Assembly: GCA_965242685.1 (NCBI GenBank)
Contig: OZ251487.1
Location: 1,116,001-1,180,000 of the forward strand
Length of the DNA: 64,000 nucleotides
Source of the DNA: G965215055 sp965242685
GTDB lineage: Bacteria > Pseudomonadota > Gammaproteobacteria > UBA4575
Reading direction: 5' to 3'
The notes beneath the pieces are model-generated. The model had not been told where the DNA came from, ran no database searches, and worked only from the letters and a program-made list of their open reading frames with translations. Each line of letters opens with the position of its first letter. Within the stretch, counting starts at the first letter, position 1. Below, one piece after another: positions 49,725 to 57,244 of the stretch. The position numbers were made by a program, and so were the translations under genes.

Positions 49725-51227
49725 TCACCGGCCCGACGCTTTGTAGTTCTCAATCTCGTCAATGATGTCTTTCAATTCTGCATGGACCCATTCATATGTA
49801 TTTTCAAATTTCTCATGGATGTGTTTTTCCGTTTCCCTGAACCATGGTGTTTCAAACTTGAATTCAAGTTTGTACTGTCGGTCGGGGGCGGATGTCTGAT
49901 AGGAATTCAAACGAGCTTTCCAATCTTTCGCAATACCGACTTTATACACGCCCGGAAAATTCGGATGCGAGATGACACACACAAATTTCTGCTCTTGATA
50001 GTCCGTACCTTGATCCGTCCGTTTCGGTGGATCCGTCCTCATGTGAATCTTGTTTTGAGACTTAAATAAATGACTCGGGTCGGCCACTTCTTTGGTCAAT
50101 CGCTGCTTAACCAGTTCATACGCCTTTACTGATATATCAACACCGATCCATTGCCTTTTCAGATCCTCGGCCGCAACGCATGTGGTCGCACAACCGCAAA
50201 ACGGATCCAGCACTATATCACCCTCGTTGCTGGACGCCTGGATGATGCGCCTTAACAAGGCCAAAGGTTTCTGAGTGGGATAGCCGGTACGCTCCGCAGC
50301 CTGAGGCGAAATTGGCAGTATGTCCGCAATTAGATCACTGACATACAAGCCCTTCAGCGTGGACAGGTATTTCTTATAGCAGGGTTTACCGCCCGCCTTG
50401 TCCGGCCAGTGAACCAGACCCGCCGCATCCAAGGCCTCACATTTCTTTAGTTGGTCAAGTTTTTCATAGTTGTCCGGCAGCCGTCTTTGCGCCTCCGGCG
50501 GAAACTTGCCTCGAACCGGCGGCGCCCATGCCCTGCCGGATGCGGGAAGCACGCCTTTGAACGGGAGGTAAGCGGAAGGACCGCCCGCCTTTCCGCCTGT
50601 CAGGTCTGCCGACTGCCAATGTCCCATGTCGTCTTTCTTCCAGTCTTTTCCGTAATCGGCGTCAAAGGGTACGTACTGCTGATTCCAAGTCCGGGTCTCG
50701 CTGCGTGTGTAGTAGAGGATCGTGTCGCAATTATTGACATAGCGTTTGGGGTTTAGCCCCTTGCCTCGCGCCCGATGCCAAGTAATTTCATTTCGGTAAT
50801 TATCCTCTCCAAAGATACAATCCATCGTCGTCTTCAAATAATGGCTCATCGTTGCGTCGCAATGCAGATAGATGCTCCCCGTTGGCTTAAGCACCCGGCG
50901 GCATTCCAATAGACGAATCGCCATATACGCCAGGTAGGCAAAGTTGTAAGGCTTGCCTATCCCCCGTATGCCGCCGAGATAACGAAAAAGATCGCTCTGA
51001 TTCTCTTCAAGGGTCTTTAGCCACTCTTCCTTCAGGTCGTCTTGCGTGAAAATATCCTTGAAACTGGCGCCTTCGGCACTGGTGCCGATGGGAGCGGTAA
51101 ATTTCTTATTCTTGTTGAAGGGCGGGTCCAGGTAGATTAAGTCGATACACTCCGAATTGATCCCCTGCAAAATATCCAGGTTGTCATCACAGAAAATGGT
51201 TCGTTTTTCTACATTGCATTCAGTCAT
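49725..51227 (-). CDS. Beta-class DNA methyltransferase fused to a GIY-YIG/T5orf172 domain
   Basis: 500 residues. Motif IV (DPPF at 34-37) comes before motif I (DPFCGCATTC at about 340-349), so this is a beta-class N4-cytosine or N6-adenine methyltransferase. The variable middle (about 160-320) should be the target-recognition region. Residues about 413-495 form a separate module: FVCVIS, GVYKVGIAKDWKARL, then a glutamate in RETEKHIHEKFE. This is the T5orf172/GIY-YIG pattern, with the Arg and Glu retained that are catalytic in GIY-YIG nucleases. No separate restriction gene is visible. It may be self-contained or an orphan regulator. Confidence 0.8.
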   Translation of the reverse strand: MTECNVEKRTIFCDDNLDILQGINSECIDLIYLDPPFNKNKKFTAPIGTSAEGASFKDIFTQDDLKEEWLKTLEENQSDLFRYLGGIRGIGKPYNFAYLAYMAIRLLECRRVLKPTGSIYLHCDATMSHYLKTTMDCIFGEDNYRNEITWHRARGKGLNPKRYVNNCDTILYYTRSETRTWNQQYVPFDADYGKDWKKDDMGHWQSADLTGGKAGGPSAYLPFKGVLPASGRAWAPPVRGKFPPEAQRRLPDNYEKLDQLKKCEALDAAGLVHWPDKAGGKPCYKKYLSTLKGLYVSDLIADILPISPQAAERTGYPTQKPLALLRRIIQASSNEGDIVLDPFCGCATTCVAAEDLKRQWIGVDISVKAYELVKQRLTKEVADPSHLFKSQNKIHMRTDPPKRTDQGTDYQEQKFVCVISHPNFPGVYKVGIAKDWKARLNSYQTSAPDRQYKLEFKFETPWFRETEKHIHEKFENTYEWVHAELKDIIDEIENYKASGR

Positions 51228-51423
51228 TTATTCGTCCGCCTATTCATCGCAGTCAACCGCCGTAACCAAGCCTGTTTTTCATACGTGTAAAATGTGTAGA
51301 TGTTTTCGTGGATTTTGCTACATAATTCCCATACCAAACTATTCAAATGCCTTATTTTTTGCTCTATGATGGCGATTTTGTTTAATTACCTGAAAATTTT
51401 AACCACTACTTAGAAGGAGAAAC

Positions 51424-51642
51424 ATGCCGAAAGAAGACCACATAGAAATGGAGGGTACCGTGATTGAGACCCTGCCCAGCACGATGTTCCGGGTTAAGCT
51501 CAACAACGGCCATACCATCACCGCACACATATCCGGCCACATGAGAAAACATTACATCAAAATCCTTACCGGAGACACAGTTACCGTAGAAATGACGCCC
51601 TATGACCTGGACAAGGGAAGAATTACCTACCGAGTTAAATAG
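51424..51642 (+). CDS. infA: Translation initiation factor IF-1
   Basis: This 72-residue S1/OB-fold protein binds the ribosomal A site during initiation. MPKEDHIEMEGTV and GHMRKHYIKILTGD match the family and the length is exact. The ribosome site AGAAGGAGA (51412-51420) lies 4 bases before ATG. It is convergent with clpA (9 bases between stops), as in many gammaproteobacteria. Confidence 0.97.
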   Translation: MPKEDHIEMEGTVIETLPSTMFRVKLNNGHTITAHISGHMRKHYIKILTGDTVTVEMTPYDLDKGRITYRVK

Positions 51643-51650
51643 TAAAACCG

Positions 51651-53918
51651 CTAATGCACCGCGCCTGAAAAGTACTCGATCTCTAGTTCACCCTCAGCCG
51701 CGCGCACGGTGACCCTGCCGCCATTCCCCAGACGCCCAAAAAGTACTTCCTCGGCCAGTGGTTTTTTTATGTGCTCCTGTATAACGCGCTGCATGGAACG
51801 CGCACCCATTTTCACATCGTAGCCACGGTCGGCGATCCAGGCCTTTGCAGAAGCCTCGAACTGAATTTCCACCTTCTTGCGCTCCAGTTGCGCCTCCAGC
51901 TGCGCGATAAATTTATCTACAACGTGCATCACCGTCTCCCGACGTAGCGGCACAAACTGAATCACCGCATCCAGACGATTTCTGAACTCGGGCGTAAACA
52001 TGCGCCGGATGATCTCAATGCCGTCAGAATTGTGATCCTGAACGGTAAACCCCACACTGCTGCGGCTCACCTCCCGCGCCCCGGCGTTTGTCGTCATCAC
52101 CAATATCACATTGCGAAAATCCACCTTTCTACCGTTGGTATCCGTCAAAGTGCCGTGGTCCATCACCTGTAGCAGAAGATTAAACACGTCGGGATGCGCC
52201 TTCTCTATTTCATCGAGTAGCAAGACACAATGGGGCGACTTCAACACCGCATCGGTAAGCAAACCGCCTTGATCAAATCCAACATAGCCCGGCGGGGCGC
52301 CGATCAACCTTGAAACCGTGTGGCGTTCCATATATTCGGACATATCAAACCTAAGCAGTTCAATCCCCAATATCAGCGCCAGTTGACGGGTCACTTCGGT
52401 CTTGCCGACGCCCGTCGGCCCTGCAAACAAGAACGAACCGATAGGATGATCCTCATCGCCTATCCCCGAACGCGACATCTTAATAGCGGTTGACAAACTG
52501 GCAATCGCATCATCCTGACCAAACACCACCATCTTCAGGTTGTCTTCCAGATTCTTGAGCACTTCGGTATCGCTGGCTGAAACGTGCTTCGGGGGGATAC
52601 GCGCCATTTTTGCAACGATCTCCTCAACCTGCCGAACCGTTATCGTTTTCTTACGTGACGATTTAGGCCTAAGGTTCATATTGGCGCCGGCCTCATCCAC
52701 GACATCGATGGCCTTATCCGGCAAGTGGCGGTCGTTGATATGCCTTGCGGAAAGATCCGCTGCGGCGCGCAAGGCCTTTTCCGTATAACGCACCCCGTGA
52801 AATTTTTCAAAACGGCTGCGCAAGCCCTTGAGTATCCGATACGTCTGATCGACATCAGGCTCCTCAATCTCGACACTTTGAAAGCGCCGCGCCAAGGCGC
52901 GATCCTTTTCAAACACGCCGCGAAATTCCTGATACGTAGTGGAGCCGATACACTTCAACTCGCCGGTATTCAACATCGGCTTGATCAGATTTGCGGCGTC
53001 CATTGCCCCCCCTGATACAGAACCCGCACCAATCACGGTATGAATTTCATCGATGAACAAAATGGCATCCTGTTCCTCTCGTAACTGATGCAACACTCCC
53101 TTGAGGCGTTTTTCAAAATCACCCCTGTATTTGGTACCGGCAACTAAACTACCTATATCCAATGAATAGATGGTGCTGCCTGCCAACGCCTGCGGCACCT
53201 TATTTTCAACAACCTTCCTGGCCAAGCCTTCCGCAATCGCCGTTTTACCCACACCCGCTTCACCAACAAACAACGGATTATTCTTTCTCCGCCGGCATAA
53301 AATCTGGATGGTGCGTTCAATTTCACGTTCTCTACCCACGAGCGGGTCAATTTTCCCCTCGGCGGCCAATTCATTTAAATTCACGGCAAAGCAATCGAGG
53401 GGCTTTTGAGAAACGGACGAATCGTCATCCCTGTTTTCTTCTATATCCCCGATATATTCATCTTCCGCCTCAAGCGGTACCTTCGATATACCGTGAGCGA
53501 TGTAATTTACGATGTCGAGGCGCGCCACGTCGTGCTGCCCCAACAGATATACGGCATACGACTCCTGTTCACTGAAGATCGCGACCAGCACGTTCGCACC
53601 CGTTACCTCCGCGTCTTTTTTCCCCGATGATTGCACGTGAAACACGGCGCGCCGCAACACCCGTTGAAACCCCAAGGTAGGTTGGGTATCACGTTCGTCC
53701 TCATCCGCAAGGGCCGGCGTATTATCATCGATGAACTCGGACAACTCCTCGGCAAGTTTCGGTAAGTTCGTCCCACAGGCGCGCAGCACCTCGGCGGCGA
53801 CCGAATTTCGGGTCAACGCCAACAAAAGATGCTCTACCGTCATAAACTCATGACGTTTTTTGCGCACCTCTTTGAATACCCGGCTCAATGTAAGCTCAAG
53901 CTCTTTATTCAACATCAT
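51651..53918 (-). CDS. clpA: ATP-dependent Clp protease ATPase subunit ClpA
   Basis: This is a 755-residue AAA+ unfoldase that feeds ClpP. It has an N-terminal double Clp-N repeat (about 1-140), Walker A in GEAGVGKTA (about 217-225) and in GPTGVGKTE (about 497-505), and Walker B LLLDEIEKAH. It follows clpS by 11 bases on the minus strand, as in E. coli. No clpP gene lies nearby. Confidence 0.97.
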   Translation of the reverse strand: MMLNKELELTLSRVFKEVRKKRHEFMTVEHLLLALTRNSVAAEVLRACGTNLPKLAEELSEFIDDNTPALADEDERDTQPTLGFQRVLRRAVFHVQSSGKKDAEVTGANVLVAIFSEQESYAVYLLGQHDVARLDIVNYIAHGISKVPLEAEDEYIGDIEENRDDDSSVSQKPLDCFAVNLNELAAEGKIDPLVGREREIERTIQILCRRRKNNPLFVGEAGVGKTAIAEGLARKVVENKVPQALAGSTIYSLDIGSLVAGTKYRGDFEKRLKGVLHQLREEQDAILFIDEIHTVIGAGSVSGGAMDAANLIKPMLNTGELKCIGSTTYQEFRGVFEKDRALARRFQSVEIEEPDVDQTYRILKGLRSRFEKFHGVRYTEKALRAAADLSARHINDRHLPDKAIDVVDEAGANMNLRPKSSRKKTITVRQVEEIVAKMARIPPKHVSASDTEVLKNLEDNLKMVVFGQDDAIASLSTAIKMSRSGIGDEDHPIGSFLFAGPTGVGKTEVTRQLALILGIELLRFDMSEYMERHTVSRLIGAPPGYVGFDQGGLLTDAVLKSPHCVLLLDEIEKAHPDVFNLLLQVMDHGTLTDTNGRKVDFRNVILVMTTNAGAREVSRSSVGFTVQDHNSDGIEIIRRMFTPEFRNRLDAVIQFVPLRRETVMHVVDKFIAQLEAQLERKKVEIQFEASAKAWIADRGYDVKMGARSMQRVIQEHIKKPLAEEVLFGRLGNGGRVTVRAAEGELEIEYFSGAVH

Positions 53919-53929
53919 GGTTCAAATAG

Positions 53930-54250
53930 TCAAACTTCCTCCATCGCACATAATAAAGGATGATCATTGACACGCGAATAATCATTCACTTGCGCAACCT
54001 TTGTCGCCGCTACGTCGCGCGTATACATTCCACATACCCCCTTTCCCTGAGTATGAACGTGTAACATGATCTGCGTAGCCTTTTCATGGTCCATCCTAAA
54101 AAAACTCTCCAGGACATGGACGACAAACTCCATCGGCGTATAGTCATCATTCAACAAAACCACCTTATACAGGGGCGGCTTCTTGATCTTGGGTGCGGCC
54201 CCCTTGACAGATAACTCATCCCCATACTGTAGACTTTCCTGCTCAGACAT
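53930..54250 (-). CDS. clpS: ClpA adaptor ClpS
   Basis: This is a 106-residue adaptor for N-degron substrates. YKVVLLNDDYTPMEFVVHVL and HTQGKGVCGMYTRDVA are the core motifs. ATG 54250 gives MSEQESL. The frame extends 4 codons upstream to 54262, which is less like the family. It is cotranscribed with clpA. Confidence 0.95.
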   Translation of the reverse strand: MSEQESLQYGDELSVKGAAPKIKKPPLYKVVLLNDDYTPMEFVVHVLESFFRMDHEKATQIMLHVHTQGKGVCGMYTRDVAATKVAQVNDYSRVNDHPLLCAMEEV

Positions 54251-54486
54251 GCTCAACAACAAACGGGTTAGAACAACTGGTCAAAACAAAGGCATAACGC
54301 CCGTCACCGCGACAAGTCCTTGAATATTTTCGATCATAAATGAAGTAATAATTATAGGCTGATTTTATAGCTCCGTATTACAGGGTATCGGCAACAAGTA
54401 TTATAGAATTTATAGGCTTGTTGTACAGTTTCTAATTCACAAATAGAACGGGAGACATAATGCACTGTTGCACCAGTATCGCACAG
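54251..54486. other. Intergenic region upstream of clpS, left flank of the islet
   Basis: About 236 bases between the clpS start and the first islet repeat. It carries the clpS promoter on the minus strand. No gene, terminator or transfer-related site is recognisable. cspD and icd, which often neighbour clpS in related genomes, are not seen here. Confidence 0.55.
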
Positions 54487-54640
54487 CGTGATAAAGTGCC
54501 GTTTGCTTGTTACTCCCTTTTCAAGCAAAGGTGTGACAGGGAACGTTTTTTTCCCTTGTAGCGTTCCCTGTTCACATCAAATAATCCGGTAACGACATCC
54601 TGGAAGGCGCATAAAACCTAGTTCTTTGTATCCGAGTGGC
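54487..54640 (+). repeat. Islet element A, copy 1 (two-hairpin leader element)
   Basis: This roughly 154-base block is repeated at 57090-57243 with a few differences and its right half again at 58161-58229. Hairpin 1 is TTTGCTTG/CAAGCAAA (8 bp). Hairpin 2 is ACAGGGAACG/CGTTCCCTGT (10 bp). A conserved linear tail follows: ACATCAAATAATCCGG, GCATAAAACCTAG, TTCTTTGTAT, GAGTGGC. It ends 9 bases before the ATG of the next gene, so it is that gene's leader. Both hairpins keep pairing despite sequence change in copy 2. Confidence 0.85.
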
Positions 54641-54649
54641 GGGGGAATA

Positions 54650-54907
54650 ATGCAACAAGAGACGTCTATACTTGGAACTATCGTAGTAGGATTATTTTTC
54701 TTTTTATTCTACGCCACAATAATAACTTTAGTTGTTCTTACCTTTGTCTTACTAGGTTGCTGGATTGCATGGGCGCTAGGCGGGATTGATAGTTGGGAAA
54801 TGTTTATAGATTGGATGAAAACAGGGGCGAAAGTAGGTACACCTATCGCGGTGACGCTAGCGTTTATAGGATGCCTTAACGCGTGGATGAGTGAAGGCAA
54901 TGAATAA
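54650..54907 (+). CDS. Small two-helix membrane protein, unrecognised
   Basis: This is an 85-residue protein from ATG 54650, with GGGGG directly upstream. Two hydrophobic segments are visible, about residues 9-42 (long, with FFFLFYATIITLVVLTFVLLG) and about 60-78. The sequence resembles a holin in size only and I claim no function. It ends in SEGNE, and the ATG of the next gene overlaps its last 8 bases, so translation is coupled. It is the first gene of the islet behind element A copy 1. Confidence 0.55.
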   Translation: MQQETSILGTIVVGLFFFLFYATIITLVVLTFVLLGCWIAWALGGIDSWEMFIDWMKTGAKVGTPIAVTLAFIGCLNAWMSEGNE

Positions 54908-55215
54908 AGCACTAATCGCACTACTACTAATCTTCATAGTTTCTGCACTTGTGCCAGTACAGGCGGGGGAAGGGAGCAATGATAAATATATCTGCTACTC
55001 TAATGGCTTGTCCGGTGGGGTGTATTACTGTTCGCACCATCCAATAAATTATGACGTGATAGAACGGCTTGTATGCGTGGATGAGCGTTGTGAGGCAAAG
55101 AAGGATAGTAAAACAGGGGATAAATTTATATAGTGTTGATGAAATTAAAAATGACAAAGACGAGAAAATAAGAGCAAGCTATTACCACGTCCACGACCCC
55201 GCGACCAATGAATAA
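54900..55215 (+). pseudogene. Small secreted Cys/His protein, copy 1, frameshifted near its end
   Basis: The ATG at 54900 starts a Sec signal (MNKALIALLLIFIVSALVPVQAGE) and a domain with YYCSHHPINYDVIERL and CVDERCEAKKDSKTGD, homologous to the next two genes. After DKF the frame stops (TAG 55131-55133). In the +1 frame the homologous tail LYSVDEIKNDKDEKIRASYYH continues to TAA at 55215, which overlaps the ATG of copy 2. A net shift of one base in the AAATTTATA run explains this. The N-terminal 78 residues could still be made. Confidence 0.65.
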
Positions 55216-55510
55216 AGCACTAATCGCCCTACTATCCTTCATGGGTTCTGTACTGGTACAAGTGCAGGCGGGGGAACCTTATACTAATAAGTATAATTGT
55301 GTCCAACACCCACTTCTAGGCGGTGGTCATTGGCACTGTTCACACCATCCACTAAATAAGGAAGTGCTAGAAAGGCTTGAATGTATGAATGAACGTTGCG
55401 AGCTAAAGAAAGATACTAAAACAGGCGATATATTCCATTATACAGAGCTAGACTTTGAAGGCGGGGAAAAAGGGATGGGTTATAAACATAACTACCTATA
55501 CGACCAATGA
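55208..55510 (+). CDS. Small secreted Cys/His protein, copy 2
   Basis: This is a 100-residue protein with a Sec signal (MNKALIALLSFMGSVLVQVQAGE). The mature domain has the family block WHCSHHPLNKEVLERL and CMNERCELKKDTKTGDIF: three Cys and a His pair that may bind metal or form disulfides. I do not recognise the family. It is the second of three tandem copies. Its stop overlaps the ATG of copy 3 (ATGA), which indicates coupled translation. Probably acts in the periplasm or outside. Confidence 0.65.
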   Translation: MNKALIALLSFMGSVLVQVQAGEPYTNKYNCVQHPLLGGGHWHCSHHPLNKEVLERLECMNERCELKKDTKTGDIFHYTELDFEGGEKGMGYKHNYLYDQ

Positions 55511-55800
55511 ACAAAACACTAATCGCCCTACTATCCTTCATGGGTTCTGTACTGCTACCAGTACAGGCGGGGGAAAGCGTAACTACTGCTGAAGGTTGTA
55601 ATCGCCACATGACGAGAGGCGGCGACTTAGTGTTTTACTGTTCCCACCATCCATTGACGCGTGAAGTGATAGAAAGACTTGAATGTATGAATACGCGTTG
55701 CGAGATAAAGAAAGACAGTCTAACGGGTGATATGTTTATTTTTGGGGAATTACGCCTTAAAGGGGGACGGATGGGTTATCAACACGTCCACGACCAATGA
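55507..55800 (+). CDS. Small secreted Cys/His protein, copy 3
   Basis: This is a 97-residue protein with signal MNKTLIALLSFMGSVLLPVQAGE. The same domain is present, with FYCSHHPLTREVIERL and CMNTRCEIKKDSLTGDMF, and the same end (HVHDQ) as the hidden tail of copy 1. It shares an ATGA overlap with copy 2. Nucleotide similarity among the three copies is high at the 5' ends, so the tandem duplication is recent. No function is assigned. Confidence 0.65.
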   Translation: MNKTLIALLSFMGSVLLPVQAGESVTTAEGCNRHMTRGGDLVFYCSHHPLTREVIERLECMNTRCEIKKDSLTGDMFIFGELRLKGGRMGYQHVHDQ

Positions 55801-55825
55801 AACAGGCGAAAAGGGATTGTCGCCC

Positions 55826-56168
55826 TTACTTACACGCAAATAGATGTTCCGCAACCTGGCATTCGCCCTGAGATGTAGAGCAGTAGGTATGACCGTTTGC
55901 GTTGGTGAAACAATACTCAGTCTGTTCGGCAGATATACAACGACTGCTAATTGGTGAGGCTTGGCGATTGTACTGGCCACAACCTCTTTGAGCTTCAGAC
56001 ATTATCCAATCCCAAGTCGGCCAATCATACACTCCAAGTGTCTGGCCTATAGGTTTCAACCTTCACGGTTGACTCCTGGATATCCGATATTACTGGCGCA
56101 AGCGTAGTCGTTGAACAACCGGCAAGTATGCCCACCAACAAAACTATAGATATAATTTTCCGGTTCAT
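55826..56168 (-). pseudogene. Lipoprotein gene disrupted by a frameshift
   Basis: ATG 56168 begins MNRKIISIVLLVGILAGCSTTT with a good lipobox (LAGC). The frame ends at TGA after VETYRPDTWSV (about 56025-56027). One frame over, the sequence continues VYDWPTWDWIMSEAQRGCGQY and ends at 55826 with five more cysteines and AEHLFACK. The joined product aligns with the lipoprotein-like gene at 57245: VKVET / VKIRT, AEHLFAC / AKEYLFRC. A missing base in GTATGA would explain the break. A sequencing error cannot be ruled out. Confidence 0.55.
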
Positions 56169-56214
56169 GTGGCTGGCGATCCTACTATGGCGGCGTGTAT
56201 CCTTCAATGCGCAC

Positions 56215-56251
56215 ACGCGCCAGCACGGGCGATTTTGATTTTGCCCACCTG
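56215..56251 (+). repeat. Islet element B, copy 1 (short)
   Basis: This block (core GGGCGATTTTGATTTTG followed by CCCACCTG) is repeated at 57052-57091 and 57557-57605. The other copies continue into GTGGAAACG, which completes the dyad CCACC-T-GGTGG. This copy is cut before that. Element B appears in each gap between islet genes and is not coding. Confidence 0.65.
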
Positions 56252-56339
56252 ATTTTTATTGCCTTGTTTGACCTTCCTATTCCCTTTCCTTTATTCTGTA
56301 AAGTGACGGCACACACACGACAAAGAGGAGCGGCAAATA

Positions 56340-56609
56340 ATGATCGGATGGTGGATAACTAACTTCGGCATCTTGGGCGTGGGTTTTGCCTGGATCATAT
56401 ATGAGATCAAAGGCATCAACACCAGGATTGACGGCGTGAATGGCAGGATAGATAGCGTGAATAGCAGCCTTAATGCCAGGATTGATAAGCACGAGCAGCA
56501 ATGCGAGGCAAGACACAAAGACTTTATTAAATATATGAAAGAACACGAGGGCAGAATATCACGCGTAGAAGCCAGACTGGACGAGAGGCAACAACAGCCG
56601 GCGACCTAA
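56340..56609 (+). CDS. Small membrane-anchored coiled-coil protein, paralogue 1
   Basis: This is an 89-residue protein. An N-terminal transmembrane helix (about residues 3-24, WWITNFGILGVGFAWII) is followed by a heptad-patterned region (INTRIDGVNGRIDSVNSSL) and the motif YMKEHEGRISRVEARLDERQ, and it ends QQQPAT. It shares the HEGRI motif and the same tail with the gene at 56726. Layout resembles phage XhlA-type haemolysin/holin-associated proteins and DUF-type coiled coils, with no direct proof. Ribosome site GAGGAG is 11 bases before ATG. Confidence 0.6.
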   Translation: MIGWWITNFGILGVGFAWIIYEIKGINTRIDGVNGRIDSVNSSLNARIDKHEQQCEARHKDFIKYMKEHEGRISRVEARLDERQQQPAT

Positions 56610-56614
56610 ATAAC

Positions 56615-56722
56615 ACAGATGAACTTAAATAAGTCACCGAAGTTAAGCGAGGCTACCGAAGCAAAAAAACAGATGAACCTGAAATAGGCCACCGGAAATA
56701 GGCCGAGGCTACCAAGGAACAT
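56615..56722. repeat. Two tandem 54-bp repeats between the coiled-coil paralogues
   Basis: Unit 1 is 56615-56668 and unit 2 is 56669-56722. Both start ACAGATGAAC and have GAGGCTACC at the same place, with a few substitutions and a 3-base offset. They fill the gap from the stop of paralogue 1 to just before the start of paralogue 2 (56726). Unit 2 ends with the ribosome site AAGGAAC. Probably a by-product of the duplication that made the two genes. Confidence 0.75.
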
Positions 56723-56725
56723 TCA

Positions 56726-56998
56726 ATGGATATAGGCAACGGGTTATTGAAAGAATGGCTTATCAAACAGGGCACATTGGGAGCGGTACTGATAATTGTC
56801 TTGTTTATGGGATACTCAAACATCAATGCCAGGTTTGATAACGTCAACAAACGGATAGACGGCGTACAAGCCGACATACAAGAGCTCAAGGAAGGGCAAC
56901 GAGAGCTTATCGGCTATATGAAAGACCACGAAGGCAGAATAGCAAACATTGAAGGTAGGCTAGACGTGATGGAGAGGCAACAACAGCCGGCAACCTGA
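56726..56998 (+). CDS. Small membrane-anchored coiled-coil protein, paralogue 2
   Basis: This is a 90-residue protein with transmembrane helix about residues 16-34 (TLGAVLIIVLFMGYSNI). A coiled coil (INARFDNVNKRIDGVQADIQ) is followed by YMKDHEGRIANIEGRLDVMERQ, and it ends QQQPAT like paralogue 1. The repeated ending shows duplication of the whole gene. AAGGAAC lies 6 bases upstream of ATG. A role in a membrane complex or a phage-like lysis module is a guess. Confidence 0.6.
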   Translation: MDIGNGLLKEWLIKQGTLGAVLIIVLFMGYSNINARFDNVNKRIDGVQADIQELKEGQRELIGYMKDHEGRIANIEGRLDVMERQQQPAT

Positions 56999-57051
56999 CT
57001 TCAGCGCATAGCGTGATTATCCCTTATTTAGCCGCCGAGCTTTCCTATATT

Positions 57052-57091
57052 GACGCGGGCGATTTTGAGTTTGTCCCACCTGGTGGAAACG
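57052..57091 (+). repeat. Islet element B, copy 2
   Basis: The core GGGCGATTTTGAGTTTG, then TCCCACCTGGTGGAAACG, runs straight into element A copy 2. The two elements therefore form one composite leader of about 190 bases before the gene at 57245. It contains the dyad CCACC-T-GGTGG. Confidence 0.75.
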
Positions 57092-57243
57092 TGATAAAGT
57101 GCCGTTTGCTTGTTACTCCCTTTCAAGCAATCGTGGACGGGGAACGTTTGTTGCCCATTCTTGGCGTTCCCTGTTCACATCAAATAATCCGGTAATGACA
57201 TTCTACAGACCGCATAAAACCTAGTTCTTTGTATCGGAGTGGC
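57090..57243 (+). repeat. Islet element A, copy 2
   Basis: This is the same 154-base element as at 54487-54640. Hairpin 1 is TTGCTTG/CAAGCAA and hairpin 2 GGGAACG/CGTTCCC. Where copy 1 has a T-run in the loop this one has TTTGTTGCCCATTCTTGG. The tail is nearly identical and ends one base before the next ATG (57245). A short open frame over it (57013-57195) is an artefact of the repeat. Confidence 0.85.
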
Positions 57244-57244
57244 A

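Noticed and set aside
55119..55135. Programmed ribosomal frameshift in secreted-protein copy 1
   Set aside because: The shift is +1 and no known +1 signal such as a rare codon with a Shine-Dalgarno-like stimulator is visible. A mutation is simpler.
55750..55980. 76-codon minus-strand frame
   Set aside because: It overlaps the frameshifted lipoprotein gene in another frame and has no ribosome site or family match.
57013..57195. 60-codon open frame
   Set aside because: It runs over elements A and B, starts with GTG without a ribosome site, and is explained by the repeat sequence.
54487..57243. Integron cassette array with attC sites
   Set aside because: The hairpin elements precede genes instead of following them. 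I could not find the GTTRRRY core or an integrase gene.
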